A stretch of DNA of 64,000 nt from the NCBI GenBank assembly GCA_030407085.1, contig CM059586.1, positions 27,949,501 through 28,013,500 on the forward strand, read 5' to 3'. The stretch is from Trichopria drosophilae. Its lineage: Eukaryota; Arthropoda; Insecta; Hymenoptera; Diapriidae. The notes beneath the pieces were generated by a model. That model saw nothing but the letters and a program-made list of their open reading frames with translations. It made no database searches and had not been told where the DNA came from. Made by a program: the position numbers and the translations under genes. Numbering within the stretch: the first letter of the stretch is position 1; each line of letters starts with the position of its first letter. Shown here one piece after another: positions 1-12,077 of the stretch.

Positions 1-1346
1 AATATATGCACCATAAAGAAAGGCGTTCGCGACAACACGTCTTCTCTGTTCTACAACGAATTTCATTCGTACCTATTTTATTCCCGTACTCGAGAATTTA
101 AATAACCATTTATATCAGACATGGCAATGCTCATTTATGATGACATAATGTAAGAACATTTTTGTCCGTCACGAACGCTGAATACAATCGTGTTCTCACT
201 TTCGACACGAAGTAAGGTGCGCGTCCGGCGATCGTAAATATCGACACACGTTCGCATATATACCTGGGGTATGCCTGCACGTCTATATATATATACAGCA
301 TAATATATCGTGTAGGTACATATGCAAAATCCATGCATCATGCACGCAGGGATACTTTCTCCAGATGGAATTGATCATGTAGCGGCGTGTATCAGGAAAA
401 AGGCAAGTCATCAATTTTGCTAGACCAAGCACGTACTTACCTTCGCGCTTTCATGACAACAATGCGTCTGTACTGGATATCGAGAACTGAAGCTCATCGT
501 AATATTCCATTGTATGAAGTAATGCAATTATGTAAGTCAGCGGCCAATTAATAAATAACTGCATATGAATAATCATCTCACGTGCATCGTATTATGTTTT
601 GCATCTTCTCTTTTTATCGACACGTGAGAGTGCTGACGAAATTTGTACCTAACAAATTATTGGGAATTTCTTGAAACTCATTTCGTTGAACAATTGTTAT
701 AACTTTCTTATACAAATTGGAGTCACTGACGATTTTTAATCTAAGTAATTGTTTGCAATGCTGAGAAATTATTACAAGGCGTCTTATTGCTCTTTTCTAC
801 TTTTACTTTTTATCATTCAAATTTAACTTTATACATTTTTTAATGGACTATTACAATGTATTCCTATTAGTCTAAATGAAATTAAACCATGAAGATCCAA
901 ATGAAGAGATTTTGTATGTTTACTGCATTTCCAAAAATATTTAATATGGTCATCTAACCATTGTTTCTGATGCATTTAAGGTCCTTCAGATGGAACTAAG
1001 AAAATTTGGGAAACCCATATTTAAGACTCACACAGAAAGCTTTGCTGAGTTGCGGTCGCGAAAACGCTTCAGTCTGTGGGAACCTTTAACCCCAATCTTT
1101 TAAGACAATAATTACGATGCTACTGCTTTTTCGTCATTTATATTTCACAAATACATATTTTCTTCCAAGTTTCCGAATAAATGGTACCGTTTATGGCATT
1201 TCTTAGGTCGCTGAAAATTGTGGAAACATAAGATGATTGATCGAATATGAATGATATTTTCAGCTGAATTTGTGATTTTCTATTCAATGTAGTCGATGTT
1301 CAAGTCAAATTACATTATTCATAATAAATAATAGTATATTACTCAA
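1..1346. other. AT-rich non-coding stretch
   Basis: I see no gene, RNA or clear repeat here. Open frames near 131-341 run through low-complexity TATATA sequence and have no recognisable protein features. The stretch could be intron or intergenic DNA. Confidence 0.5.
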
Positions 1347-1452
1347 CGAGGGAGGTAAAATAAAGAATGCCTCAGACTACATGTTTCTCACCCTCGGCTT
1401 CACCTCGGATAAAAATTACGTAGTCTGAGACATTCTTTTTTACTTCCCGAGG
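1347..1452. mobile_element. Small foldback (MITE-like) with ~33-bp arms
   Basis: The arm at 1347-1380 (starts CGAGGGAGGTAAAATAAAG) is repeated inverted at 1420-1452, ending CTTCCCGAGG. The two arms pair with few mismatches around a 40-nt loop. The loop contains CACCCTCGGCTTCACCTCGG, a motif echoed in the element at 2383-2520, so the two look related. No target duplication is clear. Confidence 0.6.
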
Positions 1453-2142
1453 GAAGTATACGATTTTTCTTCATAACAGGGAGGAAAAGAAGCAACTTTC
1501 CTCCCGCAAGCGGGAGTTTCGATGCTTTCGTCCCAGTGTAATGAAAATGGACTTTATTGCTTCGTATGTAGAAATAATCAAACATATACAGTGTAACAAT
1601 ATTTCCATGCAGATATGATATAGATAAAGGGAAGGGCGACGCAGCATCCCTAATCTGTCTGACAGTCTGACCCAAAGTTGTTTGGTCATTTGTTAATAAA
1701 GGTTAGGAGTTTGTTATCATTTAGAAGTAGAAGAGAAACATTGAGAATCTTCTTTTGAATTGATAGTGCGCAAAGTTCGATTTTGCGCCCGCATTTGCGT
1801 GTGCAAAGTGCCACTTTCCCACACTTTACTGACATTATAATTTAGCGTGCGGTAAAGAATTTTTCCCAGTCCCAGTCCCAGTGTGATGAAAAGTAAATAT
1901 ATATAGGTATACAGACATGCAGAGTAGGCCTGTCAAAACTTTCATTTGTTTTACTTTTCAATCGCTATTCTTCAGTACGGAAAACGATTATCGTAGGTTA
2001 ATTCTATCTAAAATAGTAATGTAATTGAAAATGTCGCAAACGCGAATGCGAACGATAATTTCAATTCATTAAAATTTGTTCAAATTATTAATTGCATTGT
2101 AACAATTAATATTAATAACAATTAACAGTAATAACGATAATA

Positions 2143-2145
<3 letters not shown>

Positions 2146-2202
<57 letters not shown>
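2146..2202. repeat. (AT)n microsatellite
   Basis: Uninterrupted AT dinucleotide run of about 55 bases. It is flanked on both sides by AATAAT-type sequence, so the whole block is self-complementary. Confidence 0.95.
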
Positions 2203-2204
<2 letters not shown>

Positions 2205-2276
2205 ATTTATACAATATATATATTTCTAAATTTAGTTTATTTTTTACAAAAGCATGTACAAATACTGTTTTAGGTC

Positions 2277-2289
2277 GGGGGGGGGGGGG
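2277..2289. repeat. Poly-G run (13 G)
   Basis: Thirteen consecutive G, followed by C-rich sequence (GACCCCCGAACCCCCC at 2294-2309). The G tract and the C tract can pair into a hairpin. The run is conspicuous in such AT-rich DNA, and its exact length is prone to sequencing error. Confidence 0.9.
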
Positions 2290-2382
2290 CTTAGACCCCC
2301 GAACCCCCCTTCTCTACTGCCCTAGCACCACCAGTTTAAATGTTGTATATATAAGGTGTCGAACTTTGCGCATTTAATAGGA

Positions 2383-2520
2383 AAAATAGTATACGATACT
2401 CGTGCGCTGCGTAGGTGTCTCCACACTCGCTTTTTTATCACCCTCGGTTCGCTCGGGTTACAAACTTCGCTCGTGTGGGTGATACCTACTTTGTGCACTC
2501 GTATCGTAATGTACTATTTT
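2383..2520. mobile_element. Small foldback element related to the one at 1.35 kb
   Basis: AAAATAGTATACGATACTCG at 2382-2401 is matched in inverse by CGTATCGTAATGTACTATTT near 2500-2519, followed by further matching GTAGGTGTC/GATACCTAC. The loop has CACCCTCGGTTCGCTCGGG and its partner GTGTGGGTGA, like the loop of the element at 1347-1452. This looks like a short non-autonomous DNA element; superfamily unknown. Confidence 0.5.
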
Positions 2521-4439
2521 CGTACTATCCCACTTGATTTTAAGCCTAGTTTTTGAAGGTGGACAAGTCAACGCAGACTTACGAATAAGTTGACGACGGA
2601 AAAAAAATAATATTTGTGGTTATTTCGAGTACTTATATTTTCCAAAAATTGTAACAATAACCCTACTTATTTACACAATTTTATCCTTTATCCATTTCGA
2701 AAGACTGTTCGTATTCTGTAATTTTTGATCAATTAACATAAATGAAAACTAAGGTTTGAAAGGAAAAACAACAATGAATTCCATAAAACAAAAATTAAAA
2801 AAAAGGGAACATATAGGAAAAAACAATTCTTGGACAATATTAATTGATAAACTGCAAAAAGGTAACCGTTTGACAAACCATGACAAAGTAACATCTTTTC
2901 TATTGGAGATCAAGCAAATTCTGACTTTATGATCATGATCAATGACTTCCAAAACTCCTTTATTAAAAATTAAATTCCTAGGCATATTTGACGAGAAACA
3001 ATCAAGATGGAACATTGGCAATATTCCATCCGCCTCATGTATTTGCAGATCTAATCATAGACTTCAAAAATATTATCCATATATGATAAGTAGCTGGTAT
3101 TTTTTTGTAGGTGGTCTAATAAAATATAAAAAACAACGACGTGGGCCTACAAATTGATAAATAGTAGCCAATGTTAGATTCTGATATATAACATATTTTC
3201 TCATATTTCGAGTAACTCGTACTCCTTTTCAAGAGACATCAGCCTCTGATCTGGTGTTTTTATGTTCCACGCTTTGTCTTTAAAAACATGAAAGAAAATA
3301 TGTAAAAAATGAAAGTTATAAATTGCGCCAAAAAATGTTCCAATGTTCAGACGGTTTGGAACTGTGAGCTTTTGCAAATAGAGCTTTTAAAGTAAGATAA
3401 AATGATTGATTTTTTCGACATCAAGTTTGACAACCTCTTCAGATGTATAATCATTAAAAAAAATTAATTGATTACAATTTTACAGTCAAGCTGGATAAAT
3501 AAAACGGTGACAGTGTAACACTTGCAGAAAATTAACGCAACGTATTAAGGGTTTATATTGTAATCGTTCAAAAAGCTGAAGCGGATTAGACTGTGATAAT
3601 GTATTGATGGAAAAATTAAAGAAATATTTTACGACATAATGCATTTATAATATTGAGTGAGCAATATGTAAAAATGTATATGTGCAATGTAAAAAAATAA
3701 CACAAGTCCACAAACAACAAATTTTGTTGTGCTGGGTAGACTCTCCTATTCCGATGTATCTTGATCTGCTGAACACAAATATGTAATACGAAAATGGAGA
3801 AGGGTAGTTAAATAAAAAGAAAACAGTACAGTCGCATCATCTTTAAAACTAATCCAGGCAACGTTTTCCAGATCGTTCATTTTCGTCACAAAAACAATGT
3901 CTCGAAATGATTCCCCAATTTCTGGTTCATCAAAAATGCGCTTTTTAATTTGGTTTCGGAAACTTTTCTGAAGACTTTACTTTCTCTGCAATTAGCCCCT
4001 CTATCCTCTATTTTTTATGCAGATTCGTGTTTAGCGGGTAAAAATACATCGGAAAACTTTGGTCCCATATCCAGTACAAACATTTTGCGCATAATATGTC
4101 AGAAAATATCATTCGATGCGCGTCCGTAGGAATCCGATTTTACGCACCGGTCCTATCTAGCTATATGTTAAAAGGCGGTGCGTAAACTAGCATTTTACGC
4201 ATTTGTATATACTATTATTGAAATATACTATTACTAATGTATCTCTTATTATTCAAAGGCACTATTCATCAAAATAAAATATTTTTAACTCGATAACTCT
4301 CACCATAAATAATAAATGTTTCCATTAGTGCAGGATAATACAGCTTCAAACGTGAGTACACCTCGAAGTATCATCACAGACTGCAAAACTGTACAATTTA
4401 CCTAAAAAAATGATTAAATTAACAGGAAATGAGACATTA
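2521..4439. other. No gene seen; one small GCGTAAAAT-family fragment
   Basis: No protein with recognisable features on either strand. Near 4140-4200 there are inverted TTTTACGCACCGG and GCGGTGCGTAAA motifs followed by GCATTTTACGCAT, a small member of the repeat family best seen at 11.69-12.08 kb. Confidence 0.45.
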
Positions 4440-4830
4440 TCTCATCACGATTGGATGTTTTAGTGATAAATGTTTCTCTTCAAACAATTCACTTCGGTCG
4501 ATATACTTCAACTTTATTTCCCGATGCAGTTTGATTTAGCAGTGCTCGAGGTGAGTTTATCACGAGCTGCACTGCGGTTTATATCCACGCCAGAGGTGAA
4601 TTTATTTCAGGTAATAATTCAGTTCCGTCGACCCTGTGATTTAATTGAATCCCCGCTCAAATGCATTTTTGTGCAATAGTTTGGTTAATTCAATGCCTGG
4701 GGTCACTTAGAGTCGTTTGCAACTTTAATTCGCAGCTTACGTTGCTTTACTGCGGCAGACGCTTTTTCTTTATTTCGTTTCTCGAGAAGTTGCAATATTG
4801 TGTTCAAGGATAATATTTTTTATTTACTTG
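4440..4830. promoter_or_regulatory. GC-raised patch, candidate enhancer
   Basis: Base composition rises above the surrounding DNA, and homeodomain-type cores (TTAATTGA near 4640, GGTTAATTC near 4682) are clustered. A short open frame runs 4470-4679 (+) but shows no domain. Calling this regulatory is inference from composition and motif density only. Confidence 0.2.
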
Positions 4831-5844
4831 TTCGTTGTTTATAGATGTAAAGTCACTCCGGCCAATTGTAAGTTTATGGGTAGGCTGGGTAGCAACTAAT
4901 GAGGACAATACAGTGATGACGCACAGTGGAACGATGGCGTACAAACGTCCGATATTGTGATAAACATTGAACTATAAAATATTGTAATTATAAATGCTAA
5001 TCGCTTTTAAAATATTTTCTAGAATTGTACTTCATAACTTTTGTAAATATTGTTACACTAAAAATCTGAGTTTTTAAACTTTACTGTTCGTTTTCACTTT
5101 CCTATACATTCTTTTACAAAATTTAATTTAGAATTATACTTTCATGATCAACCCTTAAAAAAGGTTAGCTGCAAATAATGAGATACAAAGCAATCAACGA
5201 TTCAAGCCAACTTATTAAATATGTTTAAAGAGAAGAAAGAGGCGCGTCAACTATTTATTTAATTTTTATTTATTTATTCTGACAACCGCTTTAGACCAAA
5301 TAAAGTAATATTTAAGGCTACAGAATGAATAGTTCAAATGAACACATGGAAGCAATAACTCTGCGCAGAAGATACTGTAAAATGATGTTAAGTTACTATC
5401 CTGTTATGTAATCTTAGACATTATTATTCTTGGTGTTTTTCAAGTATTCTAGAATAGTAGCTAGATTTATATGATGCATTTTATTACCGAATTCGTCTAA
5501 AAATTCAAAGATGGCATATTAATAAATCAGTAAATAGTACAAGTTAATTAGCTCCTAATATACGGAGTGAATATAAATAAACCATAGATGACAATTGATG
5601 AAATGCTAGGTTAACATAAATTTATTGCAATATTTCTATATTTCAGTCTGCAAACTATTCGTTATCATTGCTAAATTAGGAGGCCCGTAAAAAAAAAAAC
5701 TAGCCGCAGCTAACATCACTTAACAGTGGTAGTTGAGTCAAGTTACTATATATTTACTTTTATTCTGTTTTTCAACCGCAGTACCTATAGCATCAATTCA
5801 AAGCATCCGTTTTATTCTTTAGCGACGCAAGTTCCCAATGCTAG
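4831..5844. other. AT-rich non-coding stretch
   Basis: Nothing recognisable on either strand. Confidence 0.45.
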
Positions 5845-6320
5845 GTATTTTACTCATTTGCGGACGTAAAAACATTTTACGCCCTTGATACAAAAGTAAC
5901 TATTGTTATATAGAGTATATATTACTATATACATAGTGAGATACCCAGGCCGAAACACGATTTTTTTTTGTGAGGCTCTGTATTGGAACGATTCGCTCAA
6001 TATTTTATGTAGTAATGTGTTTGAGGTCGCTTACTGCAAATTAGATTTCAGAATGTCAGAATTCAAAATGGCGGATCCAATATGGCGTAACCGTAACATT
6101 GAGAGTGATTTAATGATTCAATCTAAATATTATATAGTAATGCTTTCAAGGTCGCCCACTGCGTAACTGAGTTCAAAATTCGACTGTTCTAATATAGCGA
6201 ATGTTACCATTATGACTTTACGAATAATGCCTAGATTTGCTCCCAATTGTTGGTAGTAATGTTTTCGGAGTCATTGGTGACGATTTTCAGTTTGTTATCA
6301 CGAAAAAATGTTGTAACATT
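5845..6320. repeat. Diverged copies of two dispersed repeat families
   Basis: At 5862-5905 the sequence GCGGACGTAAAAACATTTTA and then TTTACGCCCTTGATACAAAA matches the right half of the foldback at 11.69-12.03 kb. From about 6020 to 6300 there are diverged units of the ~115-bp 'ATGGCGGATCCAATATGGCG' repeat: the core is at 6068-6087, with GAGGTCGCTTACTGC and AAGGTCGCCCACTGCG as partial unit starts. The reading frame 5903-6166 (+) across this block is a by-product of the repeat, not a gene. Confidence 0.55.
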
Positions 6321-7002
6321 GAAATTTGTACATTTTGTAAGCAATAATTGTGTTTCAAAGCTTTATGCCACTCAAATCTGAACATTGTTCACGCTGGAAA
6401 TGGTTGAGTTTGCAAAACCAATCACAGAAAATACCATAAACTTGTAGCTGTAGAATTGGATAATGAATCGTAATCAGCGACATAACGAAAAAATTATTTT
6501 CACCAAACATCATGAGATTTCGAAATTCCCTGTCCTTTTAATCGGAACTGCCATTTTAGGATTCGCGAATCTGATTACGTTGACAAAGTTTATGATTGTT
6601 TTGAGTAAAAACTTATGCCGAGTGTTTTACTCTTGAAATTTTTGTCCAATTTAGTTCTCCGTCATTTATGAACTTATTATTCTGAAAGTTTTTTATCGAT
6701 CATGAAAAATATACAGAATTATTCTGAAGAGCTGGAATTTTGAAGAAATCATTATATTTCATTTTATATAGGGAAATTTTACAGTTCTTCTCCTTGCCGC
6801 TTTGGCGTTACGGAGCGAAAACTCGTCGATCTCAAAATATTCCCTTTGAAATACGTGAGTTTATTAAAAAGAACGCTTTGTAATGAAATTCTGCGTAAAT
6901 TGTAAACATATAACTAACAACTTTTTCATGGAGTAATGGTAGCAAAGTATCCGAAATGATATTTCAACCTCGTGATAGTTCAGACATGCCGAAAAAGTTA
7001 TA

Positions 7003-7189
7003 TAGTAGTCCCCGTCTTAAGTTATGCTGTTGGTTCTTTCAAAATGACGGAAGTTTGTCCAGTTATAGCCCCTCACTATCCCCACTTCCGTAACTCTGTT
7101 TATATCCGTACAATGAGTGCTTCTGATGTGCGTGAATATCGCGAAGCGCGTGTGGCTCATCAAAACAATGTGATAGGGGAAGGAGAGGA

Positions 7190-7246
<57 letters not shown>

Positions 7247-7304
7247 TATAACTTTGGCTAGACATATAACTTTGGACTGTTATAACTTAGGGTGGGGACT
7301 GCTG
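7003..7304. mobile_element. TA-flanked MITE carrying a (GA)n tract
   Basis: The left end TAGTAGTCCCCGTCTTAAGT is matched in inverse by ACTTAGGGTGGGGACTGCTG on the right, and TA dinucleotides lie directly outside both ends. A TA duplication with CAG/TAG-type ends fits a non-autonomous Tc1/mariner or pogo-type element. The interior is 300 bp without a protein; the frame across 6972-7307 is mostly its GA repeat. Confidence 0.65.
7190..7241. repeat. (GA)n microsatellite
   Basis: About 50 bases of GA repeat with one C interruption, inside the MITE at 7003-7304. Confidence 0.95.
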
Positions 7305-7379
7305 TAGTGAAGTACTATTTTTATCCCCTGTTTGGCTGGTAACGACGGGATCTAGGAAAACCTGATTATGATCAAAAGT

Positions 7380-7800
7380 TAATCGACCTTAGAACATCCT
7401 TCTGGGAGTTCTGAAGTGAACCTCCTATAACGTAGAAATTTTCACAATAATCCGCAAATGCGATTCGATTTTAACATTCGGGCTGTGTAAAGGTGTTCTA
7501 ATTACTGTAGACGATATCCTAAAAAATACTAAAGAAATTATAATTGAGAACTGATAGAGAACTTTCGGAAATAAGTGATTGTTACTTTTCTCCGTGTTTC
7601 TCGTATATCTGGTGTGACCATCCGAATTGATAGTAGTATGTTGCGAACAGTCATAATATTGACAACTTGCTCAAAGGTTGTATCTCAACTTCTCATTTTG
7701 TACGAAAGTTATCACATCCGATTGTATTTTGACAACGGTGGAATCAATTTTTGAGGTTCATTAGACTCTAGTTAATAATGCTTATTTGATTACAGAAGAA
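7380..7800. repeat. Diverged copy of the 40.7-kb foldback family
   Basis: The segment near 7540-7585 (GAGAACTGATAGAGAACTTT then CGGAAATAAGTGATTGTTAC) resembles the core of the foldback at 40729-41107, and upstream ...GTTCTGAAGTG...AGAAATTTTCAC parallels that element's start. It has no open reading frame of interest. I infer an old copy of the same family. Confidence 0.35.
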
Positions 7801-8605
7801 TTTAAAGGTAAATTTTTGTTATTACCTATGGACTTAATTTCAACAACGGTAATTAAAATTGTATCCTCTTCCTGGCCATCAGTGAATGCCACCATGTGAC
7901 AAGGGTCAGAGTGATCCAAAACTTACCATCTTTTGTGCTGGACCGAAACCGATTTCCATTTTCTTCTGAAGTGATCGAGTATAGTGCTATTAACAATTAC
8001 ATCAGAAGATAATCATACACTGATAGTACAACCGTCTATTCCAGTGAATATTTAGCTGATTCAGCGCAAATTTTCGTTATTGTACCCATCAAATTGGCAG
8101 TTATATAGTTATAAATTACCATGAGAACTTGAAATTTCATTACTTCTTGCAATTCACTAAAAAAAATAGATGATTGGCTGCGAACCATAGTGGGGTCGGT
8201 TAGGACCACCATTTTTGAGATTGTCGAAAACCTAGTGTGTTTTCTGAATTGCATTGAACCACACTCATAAAGTTCATCATCTAGCGAGAAACTGAAAAGT
8301 GTTCCTCGTATATCGTTCAATTTTTAACAAAGCAAGAAAAATGTTTGGCATCCCTGTAACCATAACTATTTAGTGGTTCCTTATGGGACCATGCTTCCCT
8401 ACATATTTCAAATTTTTGTTGAACGATTGAGTTCGGTCTCATGTGATTGTTTACAGCAAGAGCACCTAAGTAATAACTTTGCGTACCTTATCTTACAATA
8501 GAAAAACTATGCTCTGTCTCTCCATGCGTCATAATATATACTAATTCTTGTCACATTCCCATACCGGAAGCTGAACAGTGTTACAAGAAACTTATGTTAG
8601 TATTA

Positions 8606-8918
8606 CAGTAGAACCCCGCTGGATTGTCACGGTCGGTTCCGAGTATTCCCAGCAAACCCCGCTGTACTGTCGGCAATAGGGGAAGCATCGCTGCCACCTC
8701 TACGCCGTAACCACGTGACGTTCATGACCAATAACAGACAATCTCTCTGCTTCCTAACTCCAAACCGATGGGTATGTCTAACTAGACACGCCCCTGAGGC
8801 TGCGAGCGGCGTGGTGGGGGTAAAGGCATTCCGAGAAGTGCCAATCCAGCGGGGCTGAATCCCAACAATTCAGTGGGGTGCCAATCCAGCGCGGTGCCAG
8901 TCCAGCGGGGTTCTACTG
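8606..8918. mobile_element. Pogo/Tigger-like MITE (CAGTAGAACCCCGC ends)
   Basis: The left end CAGTAGAACCCCGCTGGATT is repeated inverted at the right as CCAGCGGGGTTCTACTG, with TA at 8604-8605 and 8919-8920. Ends starting CAGTAGAACC plus a TA duplication are typical of pogo/Tigger-group non-autonomous elements. The right part repeats a CCAATCCAGCGGGG motif three times. GC content is far above the flanks. No coding capacity. Confidence 0.85.
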
Positions 8919-9099
8919 TATAAGAATGCTTCGTTTAATTGTTAAGTTCATAACTTTCCTGTGACTTCCTTATCATGATGTGTTTGTGGGGGACATTGTG
9001 TTTCCAAAACGAGTCTTTTCTTGATGACCACGATTCTTTGATGATGCAGTCGTCACATATGCCATGATCGAAGTCTCCATTCGATCGATGACGACATTA

Positions 9100-9620
9100 G
9101 GTCAGAACACGTGCCTTTCTCGAGCTGTAGCAAAGGGTATTGTCGCAACCGCACGCAGACAGATACGCGTCGGTATGTGGCCGGCGTTGCATCGGCACGG
9201 CGCCGTGCCGTAATAATAGAGATTTATAATGTCGCGTGCCATTCTTGCAACATTGAATAAGGGCCGTATAAAAGCGTCAACCGCGCGTTTACTGTCAGTT
9301 AGCGCCGGACATAATTGCAGGGAGTTGCCGGCAGTATTAACGATTATTAATGAATCCGACTGCCAGGGGCGACGTTTTATTTGACAGGGTTGTACTCCAA
9401 GTTGGAGTGTTATGCGCGATATCTCGAAACATTTAATTCATCGCGCAGCTTTATCGGCTCGTATTAATCATTCGAGGGCCTTACGTGACCATTAATAAAA
9501 CGACGCTAATCGTTTTTCAAACCCACGGTCCACTCGGGTTGTCGCCCGATCTTATTTATAGTACACTTCGAGAACACTCGAAACCTTTGTGAAATTATTG
9601 TCTTGTATTATTGCGTGTTG
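9100..9620. promoter_or_regulatory. GC-rich island with candidate core promoter
   Basis: This patch is clearly richer in GC and CpG than its surroundings and is free of repeats. It contains an 18-bp perfect palindrome, CGGCACGGCGCCGTGCCG (9193-9210), and several homeodomain-type cores (TTAATGAATC, CATTAATAAAACGACGC). A TATA box and initiator lie inside it. I do not see the gene it might serve: the only short frame downstream (ATG at 9350) has 28 codons. Regulatory function is inference. Confidence 0.4.
9267..9300 (+). promoter_or_regulatory. TATA box plus arthropod initiator
   Basis: TATAAAAG is at 9267-9274 and TCAGTT at 9295-9300. If the A at 9297 is +1, the TATA begins at -30, the spacing expected for arthropod core promoters (initiator consensus TCAGT). 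No matching downstream promoter element is visible at +28. A transcript would run rightward from here; its exon structure cannot be seen. Confidence 0.4.
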
Positions 9621-9908
9621 AAGAATTGCATTATTTCCACGAATTTACGGATCACGATGAAAGGTGATCAGACTGGAACTCGAAATCGCGTTTCCACACG
9701 TCTTATAGATGCATCCGTTAGTGACTTTCCGTTTTAAACATGTCGCATATCAATCAACGGTTATAATAATATTTTACATTGAATTAATAATTGATTTTAC
9801 CAAATATACCTACAGAATGGCTGCTCAAGTGGCAAAATCAACATTAAAGTCCTTTAAGATGACTTGTATATTTGAAAATGTCTTCAATACTGCTCGGAAA
9901 GAGTCTAA

Positions 9909-11158
9909 ATTATATCACTGCGCTGCAAATTTATATTTTTTGTCTGCGAATGAAATGCCACATAGTATTTCCTAAAAGAATTTTCCTGCTGAAACAGATG
10001 GCGCTTGCAGAATTTTCTTATCATGTCGCATTTCTGAGAAAAATGGGGTTGTACGTGAAAAATTTGCGTTTTTTTGCACTTTTTCGAGTGTTTTTGTAGC
10101 ATAAGTGAACTTACTTTGGACAATAGCATCATCATTTCCAAAGCATATTTTTGCCTTGAAAACAATGCAGCTGGTAGAATCTCTCTATTACGTCGCATTT
10201 CCTAGAAAAGTGAAGTTAAGTGTGTCAAAAAGTGCGTTTTTGACATAATTTCCAATACAACACAATCCGCCCCGAGAGGTCCTGAGGAGCTCCTGAGGAC
10301 GTCCAAATGTCCGCTTTTGGTCCTCGGGAGTTCCTCAGGAGCTCCTGACGACATCCTTAAGACGGACTTGTGTCGTTTGGGTTCCGTTGTTTGTATATGT
10401 ATAGTAAAAGAGAATTTACTTTGGAGAATCGCAGCATCATTTCCGAAGTATTTTTTTATTTTGAAAATGATAGCGCTGACAGAATTTTCTTACGATGTTG
10501 CATTTTCTAGACAAGTGAGGTTAAGTGTGTCGAAATGTGCATTTTGACTATTTTAGTTGTCTTTGTAATAAAAGACAATTTATATTAGACAATCGCAGCA
10601 TCATTTCTGAAGTATTATTCAACATTATCAAGTATTCTCTTTTGCATGAAAGACACTCAAAAAAGTGCAAAAAACGCAAATTTTGACACACTTAACCTAA
10701 CTTTTCTAGGATATGCGACGTTATAGGAAGTTTCTGCCAGCCCAATCGTTTTCAACACAAAAAATTCTTCGCATATAATACGTGATTGTCCAAAGTAAAC
10801 TATCTTCTGCTACGAAGACAATAAAAAAAAGTGCAAAAAACGCAAATTTTGACAGACAACCGGATTTTTCTAGAAAATGCCACGTGATAGTGAAACTCTG
10901 CCATCACCATCGTTTTCATCACAAAAAAATACTTCGAAAACGATAATGTCATTGTTCAAAGTAAATACTCGTATGAAACTAAGACAATCGAAAAAGGGCA
11001 AAAATCGCACAAAATTTTTGCACAGTCAACACCATTTTTCTGGCAAATGCGACGTGATAGGAAAATTCTGCAAGCACCATCTTTTTGAGCACGAAAATTC
11101 CTTTCCGAAACACTATGTGGCATTTTATTCGCAAAAATCATGTAGGGCAGAGTTATAG
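9909..11158. mobile_element. 1.25-kb foldback built of ~170-bp tandem units
   Basis: The left arm contains repeated units in one orientation (for example CTTACTTTGGACAATAGCAT at 10111, then TTTACTTTGGAGAATCGCAG at 10413). The right arm carries the same units inverted (TGATTGTCCAAAGTAAACTA near 10783). Outer ends also match: AATGAAATGCCACATAGTAT at 9949 pairs with CACTATGTGGCATTTTATTC at 11111. Unit landmarks are GACGTGATAGGAAAATTCTG and TTGACACACTTAACCTAAC. The centre is near 10.63 kb. Reading frames inside are repeat by-products. Superfamily unknown; no clear target duplication. Confidence 0.7.
10265..10370. repeat. CTCCTGAGGAC short-repeat block inside the foldback
   Basis: GTCCTGAGGAGCTCCTGAGG occurs at 10277, and related GTTCCTCAGGAGCTCCTGAC at 10330. 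The motif is nearly self-complementary around GGAGCTCC. It is GC-rich and unlike its host element, so it may be a separate insertion. Confidence 0.5.
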
Positions 11159-11690
11159 TAGTATTTTTTTAATTATTACGAATTTTTTACTTGGTGTGCT
11201 CAATGTTTTTAGTAGAACTGTCATCAGTAAATAATTTACGCCTTAGTCTGCGTATGATTTTCCTCGCATTATTTGCTTGTTTAAAACACATTAAGGGGTC
11301 GCGCCTCTCAGTATTTGGAAGCAGGTGTAATTGAAGCAGCAAACTTACTCGTCGCCTGCATGCACCTCGTGTACAGAATCATTTTAGATGTTTACTAAAA
11401 ATCGTTTATAGTGAACTTTGTTAAATTTATAAAGATAATTTAAAAAATATCTTGAATATGAGGAAAAACCACGGATCTTGAAGCACATTTCAATTTCCCA
11501 CCTTCTGCTAATATGTTCCTCTCTATATCCTCAACTCTTTCTCGTCATTTTACCCTGTCGTAAAACATGGTAATAGGGGTATAGAAAGACGCATGTTGGG
11601 GAAGGGAAAATACCCATTTAGATCACCGCCGATTGGTTGTTTTTGCACAATCACCAAGTTGCTCTACCTTTCCTCTTATATCAAGTCATA

Positions 11691-12077
11691 AAATAGTTAT
11701 TTTTGTGTCATGGGCGTAAAATCGAGTTTTACGCCTTGGCAATAGAACCCGAGAGACGGCTCGAGGTTCATGAGGGTGAAAATTCTACGCCTAAAATGGT
11801 CATTTTACGCCGACTGCATAAAAAAATTTATTATTTTGAAATTGGCATTTTAGGCCCGCAAATCGAGGCGTAAAATATTTTACGCCTACTGTATCAAAAA
11901 ACAATGTTTGAATCTCAGGCGTAGAATTTTCACCCTCATGAACCTCGAGCCGGCTTTGCTGTCTCTCGGGTTCTATTGTCGAGGCGTGAACTCCACTTTA
12001 CGCCCTTGATACAAAAATAACTATTACGCCCCAGGAGGCGTGAAATAAGCATTTTACGCCTACTGCATAAAAAAATG
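11691..12077. mobile_element. Foldback with GGCGTAAAAT motifs
   Basis: The left arm begins AAATAGTTATTTTTGTGTCA, and GGGCGTAAAATCGAGTTTTA follows from 11712. The right arm mirrors it, ending TTGATACAAAAATAACTATT at 12025. The inner arms (CAATAGAACCCGAGAGACGG and its inverse near 11963) pair as well. Many copies of GGCGTAAAAT/ATTTTACGCC punctuate it. Fragments of the same family occur at 4.15, 5.87, 24.60, 45.95 and 53.30 kb. No coding capacity. Confidence 0.7.

Noticed and set aside
5903..6166. Frame containing FKMADPIWR as a possible conserved peptide
   Set aside because: The peptide is what the ~115-bp repeat core encodes in one frame; it recurs only within repeat copies.
6972..7307. 111-codon frame rich in Glu-Arg repeats
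   Set aside because: It is translation of a (GA)n microsatellite inside a MITE.
9709..11158. Several 60-97-codon frames with 'KMGLYVKNLRFF'-like repeats
   Set aside because: They lie within the ~170-bp repeat units of a foldback element and mirror each other on both strands.
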